Below are positions 1 through 5,488 of a DNA stretch of 6,046 nucleotides, piece after piece (within the stretch, counting starts at the first letter, position 1; the number at the start of each line of letters is the position of its first letter). This DNA is from Undibacterium sp. GTDB taxonomy: Bacteria > Pseudomonadota > Gammaproteobacteria > Burkholderiales > Burkholderiaceae. The notes beneath the pieces were generated by a model, which had not been told where the DNA came from, did not search any database, and saw only the letters and a program-made list of their open reading frames with translations. The stretch lies in assembly GCA_014376575.1 (NCBI GenBank), contig JACMRF010000034.1, positions 1-6,046 of the forward strand. The letters run 5' to 3'. The position numbers and the translations under genes were made by a program.

Positions 1-172
1 CCAGATTGGCATCGTATGCTTCCGTGCCATCGCTGCGCTTGAGTTCGCGGCCAATCGTGCTCGGTGAACGGCAAAGGCGTTTAGCAATGGATCGGACGGA
101 GTACAGGTCGGCGCGCATGGTCATGACGACGGCGCGCTCCTGGGTGGTCAAATGCTTGTAGATTTTTGACAT
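1..172 (-). CDS. IS30-family transposase, N-terminal part (runs off window)
   Basis: Reading from an ATG at 172-170 toward the left edge gives 57 residues beginning MSKIYKHLTTQERAVV and continuing through SIAKRLCRSPSTIGRELKRS. The YKHLT-x-x-ER start and the S-x-x-T-I-x-R-E-L-K-R recognition helix are the N-terminal helix-turn-helix of IS30-family transposases, which binds the element's terminal inverted repeats before the downstream DDE catalytic domain acts. The DDE domain lies outside the window, so it cannot be said whether the gene is intact. The start is supported by an AAGGTG ribosome binding site (complement of 178-183) five bases upstream. No stop or frameshift is seen in the visible part. 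It is the only recognisable mobile-element gene here, and it lies next to a degraded-looking region. Confidence 0.88.
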   Translation of the reverse strand, partial: MSKIYKHLTTQERAVVMTMRADLYSVRSIAKRLCRSPSTIGRELKRSDGTEAYDANL

Positions 173-177
173 GGCAG

Positions 178-183
178 CACCTT
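178..183 (-). promoter_or_regulatory. Ribosome binding site of the IS30 transposase
   Basis: The complement reads AAGGTG, five bases before the ATG at 172-170. It supports this start and therefore the MSKIYKHL N-terminus. Confidence 0.6.
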
Positions 184-228
184 ACAACAAAGGGTGTTGC
201 ACTTGGTTTTTGAGAACGCCCGCTTATA

Positions 229-249
229 CCGGAAGCATTTCGCCTCCGG
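229..249. other. Hairpin between IS end and SnoaL-like gene
   Basis: CCGGAAGC-ATTTC-GCCTCCGG forms an 8-base-pair stem with one A/C mismatch and a 5-base loop. It lies about 100 bases past the stop codon of the SnoaL-like gene. Neither strand has a T-run after it, so it is not a standard intrinsic terminator. It may be a chance structure, or belong to the IS flank. Confidence 0.35.
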
Positions 250-346
250 GAATCACTGCTACAGACTGAAATTTCATTGATCAATTGGAAGCGATTTTCT
301 CGCCCGTATTACCAAAAAAGTCGCCACTTTTTGAACAACGCCGATT

Positions 347-718
347 CTATTGATTAATAGCGATAAAATCGGCATCTATATTTTGGTTATTACTAATTGC
401 TTGCCCGTTAAAAAACACCAAAATATTAGTGCCGACAATATACCCTTTCACACCGGCCTTATTAGTTCCTGTCATTCGCCAACGCAAAGCCACGCTATCA
501 TCTTCCGCAAGTATTGATTCAATTAAAAAATGAATATCTGGGAATTGCTGACGAAGATCTAAGGCCCAAGCTTTCGTTACATCAGCCGTCGTTGCTACTC
601 CATTGAATTTATAATCAGGCGAGATCAATTCTGCAATTACACTCATATCACCGCTATTGATAGCCGCGGTGAAAAATTTTTTTGTGCATTCTTTATTAAA
701 ATCAGAAATATTAGACAT
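347..718 (-). CDS. SnoaL-like / NTF2-like family protein
   Basis: This 123-residue protein fits the SnoaL-like (polyketide-cyclase-like, 'ester cyclase') branch of the NTF2 fold. An N-terminal helical stretch with F-x-x-A-I-N-S-G-D (residues about 15-24) leads to a region with ISPDYKFNG (about 32-40). Then come LRQQFPDIHFLIESILAEDD (about 55-74), whose F-P-D-I-H is typical, and VALRWRMTGTNKAG (about 76-89), matching the family's 'V..R....GTH.G' strand. These proteins form alpha+beta barrels with a pocket for a small hydrophobic ligand; many have no known substrate. At 123 residues it is slightly short at the C-terminus, and the usual GTH is GTN. The start lacks a strong ribosome binding site; only a weak AAAAGAT precedes it. 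The gene stands alone, so context does not reveal a substrate. The family call is fairly safe; function is unknown. Confidence 0.75.
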   Translation of the reverse strand: MSNISDFNKECTKKFFTAAINSGDMSVIAELISPDYKFNGVATTADVTKAWALDLRQQFPDIHFLIESILAEDDSVALRWRMTGTNKAGVKGYIVGTNILVFFNGQAISNNQNIDADFIAINQ

Positions 719-943
719 TTTTTAGATCTTTTCGAAGTTTAATTTTTATTAAAATAAATTATTTTTTGCGACAGTGCATACCGATAAAACATCCTTTCCT
801 ACGTTAATAAATTTCACTAAAAATAAAGATGAAGATAAAGATACATATTAGCACATTTAAAAAATATTAGAGCCATTTGATGATCTTTCAAAACAATTTT
901 TGAGAAAAATATTGAACTAAAAGCACTTAATCATCCTATTTTA
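719..943. other. AT-rich intergenic stretch, no recognised gene
   Basis: This region upstream of the SnoaL-like gene is very AT-rich and has only short ORFs. A purine-rich AGGAAAGG (complement of 793-800) directly abuts an ATG of a 17-codon minus-strand ORF. The spacing is too short for a normal ribosome binding site, so I do not call it a leader peptide. The SnoaL-like gene's promoter presumably lies here, but I cannot pick -35/-10 boxes with confidence in such AT-rich sequence. Confidence 0.5.
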
Positions 944-1174
944 ATGTTTGAAAGAAATTTTTTAGCTCAATTCGACGACCCTGTACAGATTCGAAAATAT
1001 GCATATGTTTCAACCGCACCAGGTGCGTTTCAGAGCGAGTTTTTTCTGTTCTGGTGTATGTTGACCAAAAAACGGTTCGGTGATCAGCAAGGTATTCTTA
1101 AAGAGGTCGATTTATTTTTGCAAGAAACTCTCTTAAAAAATAAATTCAACCTCTTTAAAAACACCATACATTAA
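944..1174 (+). CDS. Doubtful 76-codon ORF, unknown
   Basis: I do not recognise this protein. It begins MFERNFLAQFDDPVQ, has a fairly protein-like centre (APGAFQSEFFLFWCMLTKKR, residues about 26-45), and ends in a lysine-, leucine- and phenylalanine-rich tail (LLKNKFNLFKN) that looks like read-through into AT-rich sequence. No ribosome binding site precedes the ATG. It is the only plus-strand candidate in the window, and GC rises somewhat across its middle (about 1000-1110). The antisense strand has a competing 33-codon open stretch without an ATG that contains EPFFGQHTPEQKKLALK, so the coding strand is not settled. It could be a small orphan gene, a fragment of a decayed gene on either strand, or chance. 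Confidence 0.22.
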   Translation: MFERNFLAQFDDPVQIRKYAYVSTAPGAFQSEFFLFWCMLTKKRFGDQQGILKEVDLFLQETLLKNKFNLFKNTIH

Positions 1175-1340
1175 TAATTTAAAAAATTGCATTTTAGATC
1201 GAATTTTGAAAATTTATTGCACATCTTTATCGCAATCAAACATTTTTTTCATAAACAATAAAAATTTCTGTCCCAATAAATTTATTATGCCGATGCACTT
1301 CATCTCATGATTCAAATACAGAGTCATAAAATTTACCTTG
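1175..1340. other. AT-rich intergenic stretch, nothing recognised
   Basis: This stretch is strongly AT-rich (about 22% GC over 1201-1260, by count). Only short low-complexity ORFs are present, for example a 37-codon minus-strand ORF starting at 1327 that encodes MTLYLNHEMKCIG and has no visible ribosome binding site. I see no RNA gene, terminator hairpin or repeat array. Confidence 0.5.
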
Positions 1341-1454
1341 TTAAGTAAGCCCGCCATATTGATTTGAAAGTATAAAATACACAGGCCGTGGGGGCCAGTC
1401 CCGCTCGACTATGATTTCTGGTGGAAGGGCTACCTGTTCTGCATAAATTGCCAT
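1341..1454 (-). pseudogene. Possible fragment of a cyclic-nucleotide-binding domain protein
   Basis: From an ATG at 1454-1452 to a TAA at 1343-1341 the minus strand encodes 37 residues. The core, EIIVERDWPPRPVYFILS (about residues 13-30), lines up without gaps on the first strands of the CRP/CNBD fold, whose usual pattern is P-G-E-x-I-x-x-E-G-D-P-x-D-x-x-Y-F-I-L-S-G. The ORF ends just after that, so the phosphate-binding cassette (G-E-x-x-x-L, R-x-A) that holds the cyclic nucleotide is absent, and it cannot bind cAMP as it stands. The conserved G-D and final G are replaced (D-W and N). It lies on the same strand as, and 188 bases downstream of, the phosphodiesterase gene, where a cAMP effector would make sense. 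A stop is in frame just upstream of the ATG and no good ribosome binding site is seen. The antisense strand is also open over this segment, so chance resemblance is possible. Confidence 0.3.
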
Positions 1455-1495
1455 TTCTAAAATTTAAAATCGTTAGCGCGGTCTTACTTACTTAA
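1341..1495. repeat. GC-richer segment bounded by 9-base inverted repeats
   Basis: TTAAGTAAG at 1341-1349 is repeated exactly in inverted orientation as CTTACTTAA at 1487-1495. Inside each end there is a CCGC-containing stretch, CCCGCC on the left and, after four more bases, ACCGCG on the right. The enclosed sequence is about 60% GC at 1381-1440, against 20-30% outside. This could be a small nonautonomous element or a relic of inserted DNA. No convincing target duplication is seen in the flanks, and a 9-base inverted repeat can arise by chance in AT-rich DNA. Confidence 0.3.
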
Positions 1496-1642
1496 AAAAA
1501 ATAAGTACTCGCTAATAAAAAATTCAGAATGTCTTTAGCCTTAGTCGCGCGTTATGGCGAGAACCACACCTATTTTCAAAATTTATTCACGGCAGGTACT
1601 TAGCTCATAATCGAAGGCTGCGACCTGGCATGTTCGAATGTT
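1496..1642. other. Region downstream of the phosphodiesterase gene
   Basis: I see no gene here and no clear intrinsic terminator for the operon; no stable stem followed by a T-run could be found on the minus strand. The minus strand carries stops in all frames. Confidence 0.45.
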
Positions 1643-2410
1643 TTAAAATTCCAATAACTGACCAATTTCCAACATGCGCGGACTGTGCCGACCACAATTT
1701 TCTGCAATTTCGCGCATAATGAGTTCACTTTGGCCTAGCTTCAAATGTGTGATGAATATTTCCGGATCATGCTGTAACTTAAGTAGTTCATCACACAACA
1801 TACTTGGACAGAGATGCCTCGAGAGTTCTGCGAGCCGTCGCTCATCGTTGGAAAATGCAGTTTCGATAATGAGGTAACGTAAATTTTTTATCTGATTAAC
1901 TTTCTTCCATAGTTCATCGTTGGTGGTTGTATCCCCTGTAAATACCAAGCTACTAGAACCGCTATCAAGCTGATATCCCACCGCTGGTACCGTATGATTG
2001 GCAGGTAGCGCTGTAATTTTACGTCCATTAAGTACGATTTCTTGCCCAATTTGAATCGCATTGAATTTCAAATAAGGATTACTTCGATTCGGAATTTCAC
2101 TAAAATCAGGCCATATTTCCCAATTAAAAATATGATTTTTAATAATATTTTCGGTAGCCTGCGTTGAATACATGATAAGCGGTTTGTTACGCATATGACC
2201 TACACTGTCGAGCAGAAAAGGCAGAAAGGCAAGGTGATCTAGATGAGAATGGGTTATGAAGACATGATCAACGCAAGCCAATTGTTCCATATTTAGCTCA
2301 GCTACTCCCGTTCCCGCATCGATCAGAATGTCGTTATCGATCAGCAGCGAAGTGGTACGTAGATTCGGACCGCCAATACCACCACTGCATCCGAGCACTT
2401 TCAATTGCAT
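1643..2410 (-). CDS. Class II 3',5'-cyclic-nucleotide phosphodiesterase (metallo-beta-lactamase fold)
   Basis: This 255-residue protein is a complete metallo-beta-lactamase-fold hydrolase. Visible metal ligands are H54, H56, D58 and H59 in FITHSHLDHL, H139 in PANHTVPAVGY, D160 in VFTGDTTT and H222 in FITHLK. H-x-H-L-D-H is the signature of class II cyclic-nucleotide phosphodiesterases, which open cAMP (or cGMP) to the 5'-nucleoside monophosphate. The N-terminal KVLGCSGGIGG and FNWEIWPDFSEIP (95-107) fit bacterial members of this family. No signal peptide is seen, so it should act in the cytoplasm. The start has AAGGA (complement of 2421-2425) ten bases upstream, and only 18 bases separate it from the stop of the cyclase gene, so the two are almost certainly co-transcribed. 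That pairing supports cAMP as substrate rather than another MBL reaction. The least certain point is cAMP versus cGMP preference. Confidence 0.88.
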   Translation of the reverse strand: MQLKVLGCSGGIGGPNLRTTSLLIDNDILIDAGTGVAELNMEQLACVDHVFITHSHLDHLAFLPFLLDSVGHMRNKPLIMYSTQATENIIKNHIFNWEIWPDFSEIPNRSNPYLKFNAIQIGQEIVLNGRKITALPANHTVPAVGYQLDSGSSSLVFTGDTTTNDELWKKVNQIKNLRYLIIETAFSNDERRLAELSRHLCPSMLCDELLKLQHDPEIFITHLKLGQSELIMREIAENCGRHSPRMLEIGQLLEF

Positions 2411-2420
2411 AATATTTGAG

Positions 2421-2425
2421 TCCTT
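2421..2425 (-). promoter_or_regulatory. Ribosome binding site of the phosphodiesterase gene
   Basis: AAGGA on the minus strand lies three bases past the cyclase stop codon and ten bases before the phosphodiesterase ATG. It fixes that start and shows translation coupled to a shared transcript. Confidence 0.6.
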
Positions 2426-2428
2426 AAA

Positions 2429-4651
2429 TTATTTAGTATCGAAGCGTGTGACGCCTGCCCAGTCAGATCCGGGCGGGTTAAAACGAAAGGCGGCAATTCG
2501 TTGCATATATAGTTCATAAAGGGGCTTATTCAGTTCAGATTGCATCAAACCATGCAGTACTATTTCGGCTTGCGTCCAATCGCGCACACGATAACAGTGC
2601 AAAATCCGATCCCATTCAGCCAGCTCGGCGACAAGCGCTGGAGTCAACTCACAATCTCGTCCAAGCGGCTCGTAAATTGTTACCGCCTCTTCCTTGCCTT
2701 TGACCTGGACGCGATCAAGTTCTCGAAAGCTGATGCCTGGCGCCGCCGCTTGCGTGACCTCACCCACCAAGATGCCAACGCCATAGTCCTTTGTTTTGCT
2801 TTCTAGTCTCGCGCCAAGATTGACGGAGTCGCCCATGACAGTATACGCGAGTCTTATGCTTGATCCCATGTCGCCCACCGTCATGGGGCCGGTATTAACA
2901 CCGATCCCGATCTGTATTGTAGGCCAACCTTTTTTCGCCAAATCATTATTCAGAGTCACCAACTCCGCTTGCATGTCGAGAGCGGCCAGCACGGCATTGC
3001 GCGCATGATCGAGATCAGCCACTGGCGCGCCCCAAAATGCAACGATAGCGTCACCAACGTATTTATCGAGCGTGCCGCCATGTCGACGTATTATCAGGGT
3101 CATCGCAGTCAAGTATTCATTCATAAACTGAGCCAACTCTTCAGGCTGCAGTCGTTCGGAAATACTAGTGAAACCGCGAACGTCTGAAAAAAGTACTGTC
3201 AGCTCAGCCTTGCGGCTCGCCATACTATAGCGTCCCGGATCTAGGCTCATCTTACTAACCAGTTCGGGTGGAACATATTGGCCAAAGCGCTGCATGATCT
3301 GGAGTTTAGTGCGCGATTCGATGAAATAGCTGTAAGATGTGTTCCACATATACAGCAGCGCCATCAGCAAAAGTTCGGTCGCCGGCGGCAATATCCAGTT
3401 TGTGTATTGCCAGAACGCGAGATTACTAAATGCCAATGCCAGTAGCGCGAATAGCGTAGCGATTGTAGACCAAAGAGGCGATCGCCATGGGAAAAAAAAT
3501 ATCATGAAAAAACCAGTACCGAGTAGCAGCAAAAACCCCACAGCATCGGCATATTGAGATCGCTGCTTGATACTACTATCCAGCATGCCAGTGATCAGGT
3601 TAGCATGCACTTCCATACCAGGATATATTTCGCCGACTGGTGTGGTCCTCAAATCACCTAGGCCGGGCGCAGAAGGCCCAATAATAACGATCTTGCCCCG
3701 CAACTGTTCTGGTTCTATGCGCTGTGCCAATACATCGGCTGCAGAAAAATACGTAAAGCTTCTTTGATGGCCGCGATACGGCACCCATGCAGCGACGTTT
3801 TCATCAATCGGGATTGTGAGCAGTGGGCCACTTGTATTCGATAGGAGCAGAGATTCAAGCTCTGTATCGGTATTACTTACACCGACGCCGAATTGCGGCT
3901 GCAATGTCGCACCATTCAAGTAAGCGCGCACCATCGCCAGCGAAAACGATTGATAATAGGCATTTTCATATCGAGCTAGCAGCGGCACTCTGCGTATACT
4001 GCCATCGGCATCAATGATGGGATTGAAATGGCCAGCACCGGCGGCAGCCTGTTGAAACGCAGCCAGATTGCCACCATGATTGCGCCATGTCGTAATGCCG
4101 CCATCACGCCCATTAAGCGTATTGAGCGTCAATGCCGGCCTAGGTAAAACGCCGCTAGTACTGCCTTCATTGGAAAAATAATAGCCAAGGATGACGGGGC
4201 GGCCACGCAATGACTCAGCAAAAAGACTGTCATAATCTAATTGAGGCCGCAAATGGATCATGGCACTATGAAATTGTTTATCGCCCTTAAGTTCGCGCTG
4301 GGCTAACGCTTCTAGCGAGCGTAAACCCGAACTCTCATCCGGCTCAGCCATAACAAGATCAAAACCAAGTAGGCGAATTTGGTAGTGCTCAAAGAGCCCA
4401 TTAACGAGGCTGGCCATATGATCTCGTCGCCAAGGCCAACGACCTATTTCCAGCAGACTTTTTTCATCGATGTCGACAATAACTACACGTTGATCCACAT
4501 CGTTTGGCATGGTCAAGCGCAATCTGGCATCATAAATTAGGCGGTCAAGCGAATCGATGAATCCAATCTGCAACCTTCCCGTCGCATGGGCTAATACGAA
4601 GATCAACAAGATCAGGCCAACGCCGTAACGTAATACTTTTTTTCTCAACAT
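2429..4651 (-). CDS. CHASE2-domain membrane adenylate cyclase (class III)
   Basis: This 740-residue protein has the standard CHASE2-cyclase layout. One N-terminal membrane helix (about 8-24) is followed by an extracytoplasmic CHASE2 sensor (about 25-365, with YDARLRLTMPN, VVIVDIDEKSL, RWPW and GKIVIIGPSAPGLGD). Three more membrane helices follow (about 370-388, 394-413, 420-438), then a linker, then the class III cyclase domain (about 480-660). Catalytic residues are all present: metal-binding D490 (FSDVRGFT) and D534 (KYVGDAI), adenine-selecting K530 and T604, transition-state N611 and R615 (SVNLGARLES), and K651 (VKGKEE) for the triphosphate. K plus T rather than E plus C argues for ATP, not GTP. 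The C-terminal tail (about 670-740, ending near PPGSDWAGV) is usual for this subfamily. It should dimerise and make cAMP in the cytoplasm in response to a periplasmic signal, whose nature is unknown. The start has GAGAAA just upstream. Confidence 0.95.
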   Translation of the reverse strand: MLRKKVLRYGVGLILLIFVLAHATGRLQIGFIDSLDRLIYDARLRLTMPNDVDQRVVIVDIDEKSLLEIGRWPWRRDHMASLVNGLFEHYQIRLLGFDLVMAEPDESSGLRSLEALAQRELKGDKQFHSAMIHLRPQLDYDSLFAESLRGRPVILGYYFSNEGSTSGVLPRPALTLNTLNGRDGGITTWRNHGGNLAAFQQAAAGAGHFNPIIDADGSIRRVPLLARYENAYYQSFSLAMVRAYLNGATLQPQFGVGVSNTDTELESLLLSNTSGPLLTIPIDENVAAWVPYRGHQRSFTYFSAADVLAQRIEPEQLRGKIVIIGPSAPGLGDLRTTPVGEIYPGMEVHANLITGMLDSSIKQRSQYADAVGFLLLLGTGFFMIFFFPWRSPLWSTIATLFALLALAFSNLAFWQYTNWILPPATELLLMALLYMWNTSYSYFIESRTKLQIMQRFGQYVPPELVSKMSLDPGRYSMASRKAELTVLFSDVRGFTSISERLQPEELAQFMNEYLTAMTLIIRRHGGTLDKYVGDAIVAFWGAPVADLDHARNAVLAALDMQAELVTLNNDLAKKGWPTIQIGIGVNTGPMTVGDMGSSIRLAYTVMGDSVNLGARLESKTKDYGVGILVGEVTQAAAPGISFRELDRVQVKGKEEAVTIYEPLGRDCELTPALVAELAEWDRILHCYRVRDWTQAEIVLHGLMQSELNKPLYELYMQRIAAFRFNPPGSDWAGVTRFDTK

Positions 4652-4654
4652 TTA

Positions 4655-4660
4655 TTTCTC
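4655..4660 (-). promoter_or_regulatory. Ribosome binding site of the cyclase gene
   Basis: GAGAAA on the minus strand, three bases before the ATG at 4651-4649. It is modest and close, but it is the best match near any candidate start and agrees with the membrane helix beginning at residue 8. Confidence 0.45.
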
Positions 4661-4722
4661 AATATTGGTATCGTTATCGCATTCAATCTTCTGCATATCG
4701 ATATTATGACCATCATCAGCTT

Positions 4723-4738
4723 TACACTACACTACACT
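4723..4738. repeat. Three tandem copies of TACAC
   Basis: The plus strand reads TACAC three times in a row followed by T (GTGTA on the minus strand), in the leader of the cyclase gene. Short tandem repeats can change copy number, but three units is few. Confidence 0.5.
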
Positions 4739-4756
4739 GTTTTTTTAACCGATATT

Positions 4757-5476
4757 TTAATGAGCGACGCACTGCGCATCATTTTCTGACCTTGCCTTGC
4801 CTCCCTCACCACCCGCCTTATTGTGACTAATACCTGACGGCATCGTCACCTGAATTCCCTGCTGTGACGGGATCACGACGGGCAGCGTTACACGGTCACG
4901 CACGAAACCAAATTCTCCGACATTTATAAGTACATTGCCTGCTCCATTCGTGACGAAAATCGCCCCCTGCGCCACATCCAAATACAATCCGTCCGCCGAG
5001 GACATACCGTTCGCCGTGGAAATACCTTCGCAATCCCCTTGGCAAAGGAGCGCGCCAAAATGAGTGCCACGTATGCCAATAGTAGCCGTGGGCGTTGTAT
5101 AACTCACCGCTGCCTTGTTACGCTTTCCAATCAAACCCGTGACGGCACGCATGCCTCCTTTAATCATGTTGAGCACAAGACTGTCAGACTCGGGCTTGGC
5201 TATCTCATAATTAAATTTTTCAACTTTCAATTGAGAGTCGGGTCGCAATACGATTTCCGATGCGTCGGCAAACTTCAGCCTGACATAGGTGTCACGCTCA
5301 GTAATGAGTATGTCGCCCTGTTGCACTTCGGATTTTACGGAGAGCAGTTTACTGCTACCGTCAAGGTGTTTGACTGTGAGCACGCCGGACAAATGTGTTA
5401 TGGTCGCCACTACTTGCGCAAACGCGGTTCGGGCCAAGCATAGCAAGACCAAAAATACTATAGTTTTGATGTTCAT
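4757..5476 (-). CDS. Secreted FecR-domain protein
   Basis: This 239-residue protein starts with a clear signal peptide (MNIKTIVFLVLLCLARTAFA, cleavage likely after A20) and so acts in the periplasm or beyond. A FecR-type domain covers about residues 50-145: QQGDILITERDTYVRLKFAD, then EIVLRPDSQLKVEKFNY, then a GGMRAVTGLIGK stretch and TPTATIGIRGTHF, the typical closing motif. Unlike classical FecR it has no N-terminal cytoplasmic tail for an ECF sigma factor; its N-terminus is a cleavable signal. No sigma-factor gene is in the window. Two cysteines lie close together after the FecR domain (C145, C149, in LCQGDCEG). The C-terminal part (about 150-239) ends in a gly/ser/asn-rich tail and is not recognised. 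It follows the exoprotein gene by 12 bases and precedes the CHASE2 cyclase, so it may bind the exoprotein or relay its state to the cyclase sensor; that role is inference. The ribosome binding site is weak. Confidence 0.85.
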   Translation of the reverse strand: MNIKTIVFLVLLCLARTAFAQVVATITHLSGVLTVKHLDGSSKLLSVKSEVQQGDILITERDTYVRLKFADASEIVLRPDSQLKVEKFNYEIAKPESDSLVLNMIKGGMRAVTGLIGKRNKAAVSYTTPTATIGIRGTHFGALLCQGDCEGISTANGMSSADGLYLDVAQGAIFVTNGAGNVLINVGEFGFVRDRVTLPVVIPSQQGIQVTMPSGISHNKAGGEGGKARSENDAQCVAH

Positions 5477-5488
5477 CGTGTTTCATGT

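Larger units (their letters stand above)
1..220 (-). mobile_element. IS30-family insertion sequence, one end
   Basis: The partial IS30-type transposase starts at 172, and in this family the transposase start lies close to one end of the element. The stretch at about 191-220 (core GGGTGTTGCACTTGG on the plus strand, then TTTTTGAG) resembles the terminal repeats I associate with IS30-like elements of betaproteobacteria, so the right-hand end is placed near 220. The other end is outside the window, so the inverted repeat partner and the target duplication cannot be checked. The exact boundary could be off by tens of bases. Confidence 0.5.
4652..4756 (-). promoter_or_regulatory. Leader between FecR gene and cyclase gene
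   Basis: At 105 bases this is the only sizeable gap inside the gene run, so it could hold an internal promoter or a processing site. It contains three copies of TACAC (4723-4738), a perfect ATATCGATAT palindrome (4695-4704) and a CAATATTG palindrome (4660-4667). No clear -35/-10 pair, CRP box (TGTGA-N6-TCACA) or terminator with a T-run is visible. Confidence 0.35.

Noticed and set aside
81..284. 67-codon minus-strand ORF
   Set aside because: It overlaps the IS30 transposase in another frame, its product is arginine/histidine-rich without a family match, and the transposase frame reads as a recognisable helix-turn-helix with its own ribosome binding site.
784..800. AGGAAAGG followed directly by ATG and a 17-codon minus-strand ORF upstream of the SnoaL-like gene
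   Set aside because: There is no spacing between the purine run and the ATG, and the short product shows no leader-peptide feature.
719..1642. Possible CRISPR array, tRNA or riboswitch in the gene-poor middle
   Set aside because: I found no regularly spaced repeats, no cloverleaf with a T-loop GGTTC-type motif, and no recognisable riboswitch core; the region is mainly AT-rich sequence.
4861..4880. TGTGACGGGATCACG, resembling a CRP operator
   Set aside because: The half-sites are 5 rather than 6 bases apart and the match lies inside the FecR coding sequence, well away from any start.
5039..5443. 134-codon plus-strand ORF
   Set aside because: It is antisense to the FecR-domain protein gene, whose signal peptide and GIRGT motif are clear.
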